This document shows positions 27,575 to 36,528 of a stretch of 44,255 nucleotides of DNA, one piece after another; position 1 is the first letter of the stretch; each line of letters starts with the position of its first letter. This DNA comes from Candidatus Thalassarchaeaceae archaeon (GTDB lineage Archaea > Thermoplasmatota > Poseidoniia > Poseidoniales > Thalassarchaeaceae). The stretch is taken from the NCBI GenBank assembly GCA_029250665.1, contig JAQXEV010000072.1:1-44255 (forward strand). The letters run 5' to 3'. A program made the position numbers and the translations under genes. The notes under the pieces were generated by a model that saw only the letters and a program-made list of their open reading frames with translations, did no database searches and was not told the origin of the DNA.

Positions 27575-27609
27575 GAGAATACAGTGTACTCTCGGTGAGG
27601 CACTTTTTC
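27575..27609 (+). terminator. Putative terminator after EF-2: imperfect hairpin GAGAATAC-AGT-GTACTCTC then T-run
   Basis: 8-bp arms with one mismatch at 27575-27593; downstream CACTTTTTC; convergent intergenic region. Confidence 0.45.
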
Positions 27610-27624
27610 AATCGACAGATTGTC

Positions 27625-29322
27625 TTAGTTGATTCTAACGAGTTGGAAGTCTGTCATATCTCGCAGAAGTTCAACTGCCGGCGATTCATTTAGAGAATCG
27701 AGGCAGTCGTGAGCGATTTTGTGGTGTTCCATGGCTCTGTCGAGGGCATAGCGAATCGAACCATTCTCTTCTAATTCAGCAACAGCGTTTGCCAATTCTT
27801 CATTCGGGTCTGACTCTGTGCCGAACAATTTGCGAAATGTCGGTAGGTCAGCCCCACTCTCAAGTGCATGGATAGCAATCAGTGTGCGCTTGCCCTGAAC
27901 GATATCAGAGCCAGCCGGCTTACCCAGTGTCTCTGTATCGCTGACCATATCGATATAATCGTCCATAATTTGGAAGCACAGACCCAAATTGAGGCCCCAC
28001 TTAGCCATGTTATCGACGGTCTTACTATCAGCACCAGCCAGAATCGCTCCGGTTTCAGCACAAGTTTCGAACATTGCACTGGTTTTACCTGCGATCATCG
28101 CGATGTATTCATCCTCGGAGACAGTATCACGATCCTCGAATTCGAAATCTTCCTGTTGGCCCTCGGCAACTCGCCTTACCATTTCGCCAATGGTACTGAC
28201 GACGTGGCGAAGTTGTGAGTCTTCGATGTGCTCGCTATCGGCGAGCATCTCGAAGCCTAGGGCAAGCATGGCATCGCCTGCATTAATCGCAGTCGCATCA
28301 TCATAGGCGATGTGCACAGCATCTAATCCGCGGCGTATTGGATCTTGATCCATTATATCGTCATGAACCAAAGTGAAATTGTGTATGATTTCGATACAAG
28401 CTCCTAACGTGTAATGACCTTCATGGCCATTCCCAACAGCATCACCTACGAGGCGTGGCATAATTGCACGCAATCTTTTGCCACCACCGGTGAAAAGGTG
28501 TGACATAGCGCCTCGCAGTCGTTTTTGCTGAATCTTTCTAAGATTCTCCTGAATGACTCCTTCGACGATGTCGCGGTGTTTTCCCAAAGCGGCTAGGACA
28601 TTAGCAGCAGAATCAGAGGGATGCGTCACGGACAATTCCCCACACCTGATTATGTCCGTGCGTGCATTAGAGATTACTTCATCGATGTCTGCATCGCCCC
28701 CATCTAGGTAATTATCGAATATTGCCTCAAACCATGGCGCAACCAATTGGCTCTTCCATCGTCCTTGTCGCGCCATCATTGCTTTCAATCCAGCATCATC
28801 CAACCAATCGATGGCTTGAATCTCATTTCGGTTGAAATCAACTTCACAATCAGCCTTCACAATCATCACGTGATCAATCTCATGTTCGACCCACTCTGCA
28901 TTCCACCGACACTTGTATTCAAATCGGCCAATATGATTGAAATCCCACGAGTCAGTAACTGAGCGAGGGATGCCAAGTTCTTGCTCTAATTTTCGCCGTG
29001 CAGCCTCTTTTACTCCCTCGACCGCATCCCCATTTTCTCCGGCTATGTCCAGAGGATGACTGCAACACGAATTAGCCCAGACTCCTGGAAATGTGATTTT
29101 CTCAGAGGCACGTTGTTGGACAAGAAGACGGCCGTTTGAATCATAAATCAGCACACTGAAAGCACGGTGGCGAATACCCTCTCCAAGATGTGTCTGTAAT
29201 TTGCTTGCCGTATCAATCACAGCATCGTCCTCATCGAGACAGAGGCAAGCCTCTGCCATCATCCCAGCTTGGGATGAGTCGTGCGCGGTGAGTGCGCGGT
29301 CTGAATCAGACATATCTCTCAA
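27625..29322 (-). CDS. Fusion protein: type I isopentenyl-diphosphate delta-isomerase (Nudix) + trans-prenyl diphosphate synthase (GGPPS-like)
   Basis: 565 aa; N-half HRAFSVLIYDSNGRLLVQQRASEKITFPGVWANSCCSHPLDIAGENGDAVEGVKEAARRKLEQELGI; C-half GGGKRLRAIMPRLVGDAVG, LVHDDIMDQDPIRRG (FARM), LCFQIMDDYIDMVSDTETLGKPAGSDIVQGKRT (SARM). Confidence 0.94.
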   Translation of the reverse strand: MRDMSDSDRALTAHDSSQAGMMAEACLCLDEDDAVIDTASKLQTHLGEGIRHRAFSVLIYDSNGRLLVQQRASEKITFPGVWANSCCSHPLDIAGENGDAVEGVKEAARRKLEQELGIPRSVTDSWDFNHIGRFEYKCRWNAEWVEHEIDHVMIVKADCEVDFNRNEIQAIDWLDDAGLKAMMARQGRWKSQLVAPWFEAIFDNYLDGGDADIDEVISNARTDIIRCGELSVTHPSDSAANVLAALGKHRDIVEGVIQENLRKIQQKRLRGAMSHLFTGGGKRLRAIMPRLVGDAVGNGHEGHYTLGACIEIIHNFTLVHDDIMDQDPIRRGLDAVHIAYDDATAINAGDAMLALGFEMLADSEHIEDSQLRHVVSTIGEMVRRVAEGQQEDFEFEDRDTVSEDEYIAMIAGKTSAMFETCAETGAILAGADSKTVDNMAKWGLNLGLCFQIMDDYIDMVSDTETLGKPAGSDIVQGKRTLIAIHALESGADLPTFRKLFGTESDPNEELANAVAELEENGSIRYALDRAMEHHKIAHDCLDSLNESPAVELLRDMTDFQLVRIN

Positions 29323-29381
29323 TCCGCTCGGGATGGGAGTCCCATATAATCAGAATGGCCAGTAGTGGAAGGTTGATTGTA

Positions 29382-30173
29382 TCAAAGCATGATTCGCGTG
29401 CCGCGAGTAGTACCATCGTCGAGTAATTGTATTACACGGTCGGTTTTCCTTCCATCGAGGAACCAAACGTGTTCGACATTTTGTGCGATCATTGCTGCAC
29501 TCTCAAGTTTGAGGAAAATCCCTCCAGTTACATCTTGAGTAGTATCGTGATCTCCAGAAATTTCATGACTTGGCTTCCAAATTGGGATTAGTTCTGCTGA
29601 GGGGTGAGAAGGTGGTGCACTGAGTAGTCCTTCTGTGTCTCCAAGTAGGAATATACAGTGTGTGATTGATTCTGATTCTTGGGCGATTCGGACCATCAAA
29701 TCGTCTCCAGAGAGGATTCCGAATCGCTTTGGTGGGTCGCAGTCCACTACATCACCAAAGGTGACTGCGACGATATCTGTTGGGCAATTTGTAATTGGCG
29801 TGAGTGAGCCGGTGAAATTAGGTCCAGTTTCACGTGCCCATTGCGAGGGAGGAAGGTTTCGTATCTCGATGTTTTGTTGTTCAAGGGCTTCGCAGAGAAT
29901 TGAATCTAGTTCGAGCATATCTTCTCGAATTGAATCGACTGCGAGGATTTGTTCGGTCAGAATTGCCTCGTCAGCACCTTGAGCGATTCTCCACTTCTTG
30001 GCTTTTAGATGACCAAATGATCCCGCCCCGTGAACTATTGTGAGAGCATGGCCTTGCGAAATGAGTTGATGAGTCAAGTTCGCGAGATTTGTGATGACAT
30101 CGGCGTCGGCTGTCTTCATTGCAGACTTGTCGGTAATCAAGCCGCCTCCGAATTTGATGAGCAGATGAGCCAT
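29382..30173 (-). CDS. ipk: Isopentenyl phosphate kinase
   Basis: MAHLLIKFGGGLITDKSAMKTADADVITNLANLTHQLISQGHALTIVHGAGSFGHLKAKKWRIAQG; FGILSGDDLMVRIAQE; amino acid kinase fold. The ORF extends to 30191; ATG 30173 is the better start. Confidence 0.93.
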   Translation of the reverse strand: MAHLLIKFGGGLITDKSAMKTADADVITNLANLTHQLISQGHALTIVHGAGSFGHLKAKKWRIAQGADEAILTEQILAVDSIREDMLELDSILCEALEQQNIEIRNLPPSQWARETGPNFTGSLTPITNCPTDIVAVTFGDVVDCDPPKRFGILSGDDLMVRIAQESESITHCIFLLGDTEGLLSAPPSHPSAELIPIWKPSHEISGDHDTTQDVTGGIFLKLESAAMIAQNVEHVWFLDGRKTDRVIQLLDDGTTRGTRIML

Positions 30174-30272
30174 CTTCGTCAGGCCTGCCACGTGGCTCGC
30201 CTCTTTGGCTTATGCGGCTGAGCGATATCTAGGATAGGTCACCTTCATTGCCTTCGGTTGCCTCGCGAATTC

Positions 30273-30596
30273 ATGGCGAGTGATGGAGAACTCGATCGAT
30301 TCCAGCGTTGGTTGCAGAGCCGCTTGGCTGATGCTGAGAATATCGAGTCTAAGACCGACCGCCATCGAACTATGGTACGTTTGCAGAGTGCGATTCAGGA
30401 ATGCATCAATTTCAGGCAATCCCTTGAGGAACATCGGGCCGTCGAGGATCCATTCATTGTACGTGAATCTCCAGTGAGATCGGTCACTGAGGGTGAAGTA
30501 CGCTCTACCGTCAGTGCTGATGGACACTGTTCTTCATGCGATGCTCAAATGGCTGCAGACTTGGAATTCTGTCCGCTTTGCGGTAAATTCGAATGA
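30273..30596 (+). CDS. Small zinc-ribbon protein, hypothetical
   Basis: MASDGELDRFQRWLQSRLADAENIESK... ending DGHCSSCDAQMAADLEFCPLCGKFE (CxxC...CxxC). Confidence 0.7.
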   Translation: MASDGELDRFQRWLQSRLADAENIESKTDRHRTMVRLQSAIQECINFRQSLEEHRAVEDPFIVRESPVRSVTEGEVRSTVSADGHCSSCDAQMAADLEFCPLCGKFE

Positions 30597-30621
30597 CCTT
30601 AGAAAGGCCAATTGAGTAAAT

Positions 30622-31314
30622 TCACTCTTCTTCTTCTACCCAGCGTGCGCGTGCTAGAACGTACTCAGGGTCGTCATTATCGATGACGCTGATGTATTGT
30701 GCAGGGACATTCTCAGTCAAATAGACTGTAATTCCAGCGTGCCAGATGGTTTCGCCGGCTGCATTCATCTGAGCGGTATCCACTTCGAGGATGGTGGGTA
30801 GGGGGAAGTGCACGTGACCCGCCTCTGCTGCTGAGCGAATCGATGCAGAAAGGTGGACATGAGCGCGACCTCCTGGCGAGATACCTACATCTAGCAGGTT
30901 CTCGGTTTGTTCTGGATCACAAGGGAAGTACAGAGCATCAGGAATGTTATCTGTGGGGAGATCGAGTTCAATTTCCACGGTGTGTCCATAGGTAGCACGG
31001 ATGGTGTTACCACGAATTTCATAGCGGCCCTTTGGGTCAGTTTCGACAATCGCTCGGAAGTGGTGTGGCCGAAGCCAGTGGAATCTCTTACCTCCACTCT
31101 GCTTGAATTGCCGAATGATATCTTTGACATCGATCCAACCGTTGATATCCATTTCAAGGTCGAACTTTTCAGGTGCGTGGCGAAGAACGAGAGCGAGCCT
31201 TCGAGCGAGACTATTACGCTCTCCAGTACGCATTATGAAGCGTCCTTCTGCATTGCATGCAGGGCAAAGATGGTCGTCAGCATAGAAGCCGTGGTTGGTG
31301 CATTCGCGTATCAT
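30622..31314 (-). CDS. kptA: RNA 2'-phosphotransferase (Tpt1/KptA) with N-terminal zinc ribbon
   Basis: 230 aa; CTNHGFYADDHLCPACNAEGRF; RNSLARRLALVLRHAPEKFDLEMDINGWIDVKDIIRQFK, GRYEIRGNTIRATYGHT, SPGGRAHVHLSAS. Confidence 0.94.
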   Translation of the reverse strand: MIRECTNHGFYADDHLCPACNAEGRFIMRTGERNSLARRLALVLRHAPEKFDLEMDINGWIDVKDIIRQFKQSGGKRFHWLRPHHFRAIVETDPKGRYEIRGNTIRATYGHTVEIELDLPTDNIPDALYFPCDPEQTENLLDVGISPGGRAHVHLSASIRSAAEAGHVHFPLPTILEVDTAQMNAAGETIWHAGITVYLTENVPAQYISVIDNDDPEYVLARARWVEEEE

Positions 31315-31354
31315 ACGGGCCGGCGAATTGTGACCCTTTCATGAACCCGCCGGT

Positions 31355-31371
31355 CGAGTCCAAATGACTCG
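31355..31371 (+). promoter_or_regulatory. Inverted repeat CGAGTC-CAAAT-GACTCG upstream of TATA-like CTATAC
   Basis: Perfect 6-bp arms; TATA-like GCTATACTC lies about 9 nt downstream; kptA/thiolase divergent region. Confidence 0.4.
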
Positions 31372-31421
31372 GGGCTGCGCTATACTCAACGGTTATTGGG
31401 CGAGAGCGCGGCGCTTGGTGC

Positions 31422-32555
31422 GTGAAGGCAGTCATTGTCGATTGGATGCGTTCCCCATTCCATAGGGCACACAAAGGCGCACTCAAGGATGTGCGCCCCG
31501 ATGAGATGGCCGGACAGGTGGCTCGGTCATTGCTTGAGCGCACCGGGATTGCTGGTGATGAAATTGATGATCTCCTCCTCGGTTGCGCATATCCAGAGGG
31601 AGAACAGGGATTCAATGTTGGAAGGCTCGTATCATTCCTCGCAGGATTGCCAGATACCGTCCCTGGTGCTACATTCAATCGTTTGTGCGGCTCTTCGATG
31701 CAAGCAGTCCATGTGGCTGCTGCAAACATTCAGGCTGGCTGGGGAGATTGCTTCCTAGTCGGTGGAATGGAGTCTATGTCACGAGTCAAAAGGGGCGGCT
31801 TCAATTGGTCACCACACCCCGGTTTAGAGGAGACATACCCAGAAGCTTACATCAACATGGGTATGACTGCGGAAAATGTAGCTGAAAAGTATGGGATTTC
31901 GCGGCTGCGCCAGGAGGAGTTCGCTCTGGCCTCACACGAAAAATCTGCTGCTGCACAGCAATCAGGTCACTTCGATAGTGAGTTGTGTGAGATTGTTCAT
32001 GGTGGCGATTCGATAGGTGAGGATGGCTGTATCCGGGCTTCAACCAACCTAGAATCGATGGCGAGTCTACGCCCGGTCTTCAAAGAAGATGGGTCAGTTA
32101 CTGCGGCTACATCCTCCCCACTAACCGATGGGGTTGTTTTCTCGATTATTTGCAGTGAAGAATTTGCACTTTCCCACGGCTTACAACCGATTGCAACCAT
32201 AGTCTCGGCTGCGGTTACAGGGTGTCCTCCTGATTACATGGGATTAGGGCCGATTGCCTCAACTAGCCTCTGTCTTGATCGAGCAGGATGGTCGATAGAC
32301 GACATCGATGTTTTCGAATTGAACGAAGCCTTCTCATCCCAAGGATTGGCTTGCATCGATGAACTTGGAATAGATGCGTCAAAGGTAAATTTCGATGGAG
32401 GAGCAATCTCGATTGGTCATCCACTTGGTGCCTCTGGTGCTCGAATCACTTGCAAAGCCGCTTCACTCTTACAGCGAACCGGCGGTCAGAAGGCTATTGC
32501 AACCATGTGCATTGGTGGCGGAATGGGTATCGCAACCGCCCTTGAGCGGTACTAA
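31422..32555 (+). CDS. Thiolase (acetyl-CoA C-acyltransferase), GTG start
   Basis: 377 aa; FNRLCGSSMQAVHVAAANIQAG (active Cys), VFELNEAFSSQGLA, GGAISIGHPLGASGARI, ATMCIGGGMGIA. Confidence 0.95.
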   Translation: MKAVIVDWMRSPFHRAHKGALKDVRPDEMAGQVARSLLERTGIAGDEIDDLLLGCAYPEGEQGFNVGRLVSFLAGLPDTVPGATFNRLCGSSMQAVHVAAANIQAGWGDCFLVGGMESMSRVKRGGFNWSPHPGLEETYPEAYINMGMTAENVAEKYGISRLRQEEFALASHEKSAAAQQSGHFDSELCEIVHGGDSIGEDGCIRASTNLESMASLRPVFKEDGSVTAATSSPLTDGVVFSIICSEEFALSHGLQPIATIVSAAVTGCPPDYMGLGPIASTSLCLDRAGWSIDDIDVFELNEAFSSQGLACIDELGIDASKVNFDGGAISIGHPLGASGARITCKAASLLQRTGGQKAIATMCIGGGMGIATALERY

Positions 32556-33221
32556 TTATTCCTCTTCATAACTCGTGATGAGCAATCCTTCGCAGTTAGG
32601 ACAGCGGTCTTCGATTGATAATCTCGTAGGGATTACGGCGAGTAAACTGCTACAATGTGGGCAGGAAGCATAGACTTCTTCGCCAGCGAGTTCCGACGAC
32701 GATCCGGAGCCTTGTGAAAACCATTGGACGAACATGGGGTGACGAAGCGTCTTGATTCGCCTATTTGTCGCTCTTCCTAATAGTAGCAGAAGTACTGATT
32801 GTATGAGTAAAATCATTTGATTTGATGCTATTGACAACAACCCTTGAACTACGCCAACTGTCATGAAGAACATTGCCAGTAAACGAAGTATATTCGTGTA
32901 TTTTTGGTCGGAACTTGGGTTTTTTTGACGAAAACCGAATGCGATGACGAGAGTATAAAACACAATTAGACCAGCTATACCGAGGGCAAATCCAGTGAAT
33001 AGAGTGTTTCCGAGATTACCAAATGTGGCCATTATCAATACGAAAATGCCGATATCTAAGAGACCGAAGATGAAGAGATGACGATGAATCGCCGCCAACC
33101 GATTGGGGTCCACGACTGCTCCAATCACCTCGCCTACATCACTCAGTCGGTCGGCGACGCACTCTTGAACAACGGCCGTTTGGATTGAATCGTGACTAAG
33201 GACACTGGTGTTGCTGTTCAC
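32556..33221 (-). CDS. Multi-pass membrane protein with C-terminal zinc ribbon, hypothetical
   Basis: 221 aa; about four hydrophobic helices, then CPHCSSLLAVIPTRLSIEDRCPNCEGLLI. The start overlaps coaBC head-to-head, so it is uncertain. Confidence 0.72.
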   Translation of the reverse strand: MNSNTSVLSHDSIQTAVVQECVADRLSDVGEVIGAVVDPNRLAAIHRHLFIFGLLDIGIFVLIMATFGNLGNTLFTGFALGIAGLIVFYTLVIAFGFRQKNPSSDQKYTNILRLLAMFFMTVGVVQGLLSIASNQMILLIQSVLLLLLGRATNRRIKTLRHPMFVQWFSQGSGSSSELAGEEVYASCPHCSSLLAVIPTRLSIEDRCPNCEGLLITSYEEE

Positions 33222-34379
33222 AGCGATGCATTGGCTGGAAAGCGTGTATTGTTGGCCATTACTGGTGGCATTGCAGCAGTCGAATCTATCCGGCTAGCGA
33301 GGGAATTACGCAGACATCAGGCTGAGTTGACTGTAGTAATGAGTTCTGAGGCGACCAAGGTAGTGACGCCACTGGCAGTAGCATGGGCTTCTGATGTGGA
33401 GGTGCACCAAGGTTGGTCTCCTGAAATGGCACAATTAGATGGACATGACATAATACTCATTGCTCCTGCTACTCGTAATACAATTTCGAAGCACATCCAC
33501 GGAATCATGGATTCACCTCTGATGATGGCCCTTTCTGCGGCGCGTGGGAGAGGTGCTCGGATGTGCTTCGTTCCCTCAATGCATCAAGATTTATTCGATG
33601 ATCCTGTGACTCAGGAACTTCTCGATGCCTTGGTGGCAGAGGGAAGTTCAGTCTTGGTCAACGAGGTTGAGGAAGGGAAGAGGAAGCAGCCTGACCCTGT
33701 TGCAATCGTTGCGGCAGTTTGTCATTTAGCCAATACTTCAGACTCCTCGAAAAGTGTGGCAATCACGCTAGGCGCAAACCGAGCACCCATTGACGCAGTT
33801 CGTGCAATTCAGAATGCTTCGTCTGGAAGAACTGGGTGGTTGATTGCAGAATATCTCCATCGAATGGGTCATAATGTCATATGTATCGCTGGTAAAACTT
33901 CAGCTAACCCCTCCTTTGAATTACCAGACATCCGTCGTGATGGGACTCCCGACGGAATGCTCAGAGTATGCCAACAAGTTGCTAATGAGTTTCAGCCCAA
34001 CGTCTGGATTCACGCTGCAGCCGTCCTTGATTACTACACAGAGGCAGAGGATGGAAAGAAGGCCAGTGGAGTAAATAATTGGTCACTTAACCTATCACCT
34101 GGTCCTAAACATATAGCGGAACTTGCCTCTCTTGTTGAAGGTTCAACGCGAATCGGATTCAAACTTGAATCTGGAGTCACACCCGCTACGGTAATCGAAC
34201 GCGCGAGTGACCAGATAGAGCGCTACGGCGTTAATGCAGTGATTGCCAATATCATGGAAGAGATGAATGATCCAAATGAGATTCGTGCTCGAATCGTACA
34301 TGCTGATGGCACTGTCGAAGAAGCCTCCGATGACCGTGCACTGTGCGAAGCCATCAACCGTCTCATCAAGGGTCAATGA
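33192..34379 (+). CDS. coaBC: Bifunctional phosphopantothenoylcysteine decarboxylase / phosphopantothenate-cysteine ligase
   Basis: 395 aa; GKRVLLAITGGIAAVESIRLARELRR (flavoprotein), LIAPATRNTISKHIHGIMDSPL, ITLGANRAPIDAVRAIQNASSGRTGWLIAEYL, WIHAAAVLDYY; GTG start. Confidence 0.92.
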   Translation: MTKDTGVAVHSDALAGKRVLLAITGGIAAVESIRLARELRRHQAELTVVMSSEATKVVTPLAVAWASDVEVHQGWSPEMAQLDGHDIILIAPATRNTISKHIHGIMDSPLMMALSAARGRGARMCFVPSMHQDLFDDPVTQELLDALVAEGSSVLVNEVEEGKRKQPDPVAIVAAVCHLANTSDSSKSVAITLGANRAPIDAVRAIQNASSGRTGWLIAEYLHRMGHNVICIAGKTSANPSFELPDIRRDGTPDGMLRVCQQVANEFQPNVWIHAAAVLDYYTEAEDGKKASGVNNWSLNLSPGPKHIAELASLVEGSTRIGFKLESGVTPATVIERASDQIERYGVNAVIANIMEEMNDPNEIRARIVHADGTVEEASDDRALCEAINRLIKGQ

Positions 34380-34428
34380 AGCCGCTTACAGCGTCACATT
34401 CAAGCGACGCTCGCAGGCGACGCGTACT

Positions 34429-35949
34429 ATGGCGAAGCATGACAAGGCCAAGCGTGGCATCCCCTCTAAGGATGATTTCAACGCTTGGTACCCGGCGATC
34501 GTCGAGATTGCTGACCTTGTCGACAAGAGATACCCAATCAAGGGCATGGACGTATGGAAGCCCTACGGTTGGAAGGCAATGACCTTGATTGACACTCTCA
34601 CGCGCGCGGAGATGGAAAGAACCGACCACGAGGAGTACAACTTCCCATTGTTGGTTCCCGAGGATCTATTGGATAAGGAGAATCGATTAGTTTCTTTGTT
34701 GAAGAAAGCACGTGAAGAAGGAGTCGATCCTTCGGAACTTCGTTTGGATGAGGAAGAAGGTGGTTTCAAGAAAGAAGTGTATTGGGTCAAACACGCTGGC
34801 GAAAACGAACTCGATGTTCCGATGTTTTTGCGGCCTACTAGTGAGACTCCGATGTACACAATGTTCCCTCTTTGGGTTCGTTCCCACGGTGACCTTCCGC
34901 TCAAAACCTTCCAAATTGTCAATACCTTCCGTTATGAGACCAAACAAACACGTTCGTTCATTCGTGTTAGGGAGATACATTTCTTTGAAGCTCATACCGC
35001 TCATAAGGATCAGGCAGGGGCTGATGAACAGATTACTCAAGATGCTGAAATTGTTCAGAATCTATTGCATGATTTGTGCTTTCCAGCAATTGTTTCCAAG
35101 CGCCCGTTGTGGGATACTTTCCCTGGTGCTTGGTACTCGACTGCAGTCGATGTTGTAATGCCGAATGGTCGCACTTTGCAAGTGGCTACTTACCATCATT
35201 ACAAAGATCAGTGGGCTAAGGCATTCGATTTGAAGTATGAAGATACTAATGGTCAAACTCAATTTTGTCATCAGACAACATTCGGGATGTCGGAGCGAAT
35301 GTTGGGTGCAGTTGTCGGCATGCATGGGGATGATGCAGGGCTTATTTTTCCACCAAAAATTGCACCCATTCAAGTTGTTCTGATGCCCGTCGCAGCACAT
35401 TTGGACCATACTGTCGCCCCAACTATCGAGGAAATGGCTGCTCAATTGAAGGCGGCCGGGTTCCGAGTTAAGGTCGACAATCGAGATATTAGGCCAGGCG
35501 CGAAGCACTATGATTGGGAGATCAAGGGCGTTCCACTTCGACTCGAATTGGGTCCTCGTGATATCAAATCAGGCCAGTTCGTAATGAGTATGCGTACTGG
35601 TGGCAAGGAATTCCATGATTCAAGTGAATTGATCAATGTCGTGTCTGATGCTTTGACCAGAACTGAAAACGAATTACGTGTCCGTTCTGCAGCACACATG
35701 TCCCACTTCGTAATTCCATTCCCGGGTATTACTCAGACGGATGGCGGCTGGCAACTCAATAGTGATCTTGAGGATGGTAAGGTCTACGAATTCGCATTTG
35801 ATGGAAATGATTCCGACGCAGAGATTCTTGAGCGTGCTTCAGGCCTCACATTCCTCGGTGATTGTATCGAACCATTTGCGGAACCTCGTCCCTGCGCCGT
35901 CACGGGGCGAATGACCACACGACGCCAGCATCTAGCTCGGATGTATTGA
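34429..35949 (+). CDS. proS: Prolyl-tRNA synthetase (archaeal/eukaryotic type)
   Basis: MAKHDKAKRGIPSKDDFNAWYPAIVEIADLVDKRYPIKGMDVWKPYGWKAM; LRPTSETPMYTMFPLWVRSHGDLPLKTFQIVNTFRYETKQTRSFIRVREIHFFEAHTAH. The ORF upstream of 34429 overlaps coaBC and is not used. Confidence 0.96.
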   Translation: MAKHDKAKRGIPSKDDFNAWYPAIVEIADLVDKRYPIKGMDVWKPYGWKAMTLIDTLTRAEMERTDHEEYNFPLLVPEDLLDKENRLVSLLKKAREEGVDPSELRLDEEEGGFKKEVYWVKHAGENELDVPMFLRPTSETPMYTMFPLWVRSHGDLPLKTFQIVNTFRYETKQTRSFIRVREIHFFEAHTAHKDQAGADEQITQDAEIVQNLLHDLCFPAIVSKRPLWDTFPGAWYSTAVDVVMPNGRTLQVATYHHYKDQWAKAFDLKYEDTNGQTQFCHQTTFGMSERMLGAVVGMHGDDAGLIFPPKIAPIQVVLMPVAAHLDHTVAPTIEEMAAQLKAAGFRVKVDNRDIRPGAKHYDWEIKGVPLRLELGPRDIKSGQFVMSMRTGGKEFHDSSELINVVSDALTRTENELRVRSAAHMSHFVIPFPGITQTDGGWQLNSDLEDGKVYEFAFDGNDSDAEILERASGLTFLGDCIEPFAEPRPCAVTGRMTTRRQHLARMY

Positions 35950-35952
35950 GCC

Positions 35953-36465
35953 CTATTTCTTTCTGAGGCTGTAGGCCATCAAGGCGGCACTTAGAACGAT
36001 AAGAACTCCGTCTACAGTATTGATTGTCATGGTCTCCGTCCAAGAATCCGGAGATTCGTAATCAGCAATTGATGTGAGAGTCAATTGATCCTCACAAGGG
36101 GTTTCGGAATCCGGAGAGTCACAAATCGGCACTATCGAACCAAAACCAACGACTAGATTCGCCATTAACAATGCAAATAGTATGAATGTAAGTGAGAAAA
36201 TAATCCATGAACGCTTTCCCTCTATAGCTTCAGAAACTGGAGGGGGTGCCAAATTTGGTAGGGGCATTTCAACCTCGTGCTTTGAATCTCCATTCGGTTG
36301 GACGATTGAATCGCTTGGCCTTTCAGGAGCTTCGACTCCGAGATGATCTAGTGCATCCCTACCATAGATTGTTTCAGCCATATCGTAGAGTTCTGAATTT
36401 GCTTCTAAGGCATCCGGATCAACAGTCCCATCTAGGAGTCTCTTGACTTCGTCTAATGGGGTCAC
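35953..36465 (-). CDS. Membrane protein with two TM helices, hypothetical
   Basis: 170 aa; acidic N-terminus, TM RSWIIFSLTFILFALLMANLVVGF, Cys-containing loop CDSPDSETPCEDQ, TM VDGVLIVLSAALMAYSLRKK. Confidence 0.7.
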   Translation of the reverse strand: MTPLDEVKRLLDGTVDPDALEANSELYDMAETIYGRDALDHLGVEAPERPSDSIVQPNGDSKHEVEMPLPNLAPPPVSEAIEGKRSWIIFSLTFILFALLMANLVVGFGSIVPICDSPDSETPCEDQLTLTSIADYESPDSWTETMTINTVDGVLIVLSAALMAYSLRKK

Positions 36466-36528
36466 GATGGCCTCGCGTGATGAGTCGTTCTTGAATCAAA
36501 CGCAGTGATGTGGTCGGAATGTTCGTTC

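Noticed and set aside
31277-31729. 150-aa minus-strand ORF
   Set aside because: Antisense to the N-terminal thiolase region with clear catalytic motifs on the plus strand.
34267-34428. N-terminal 54 residues of the long ProRS ORF
   Set aside because: Out-of-frame overlap with the coaBC 3' end; the ProRS family start MAKHDKAKRGIPSKDDF is at 34429.
34687-35158. Overlapping ORFs 34687..35040 (-) and 34712..35158 (+)
   Set aside because: Alternative frames inside ProRS; Cys/Phe-rich translations without family resemblance.
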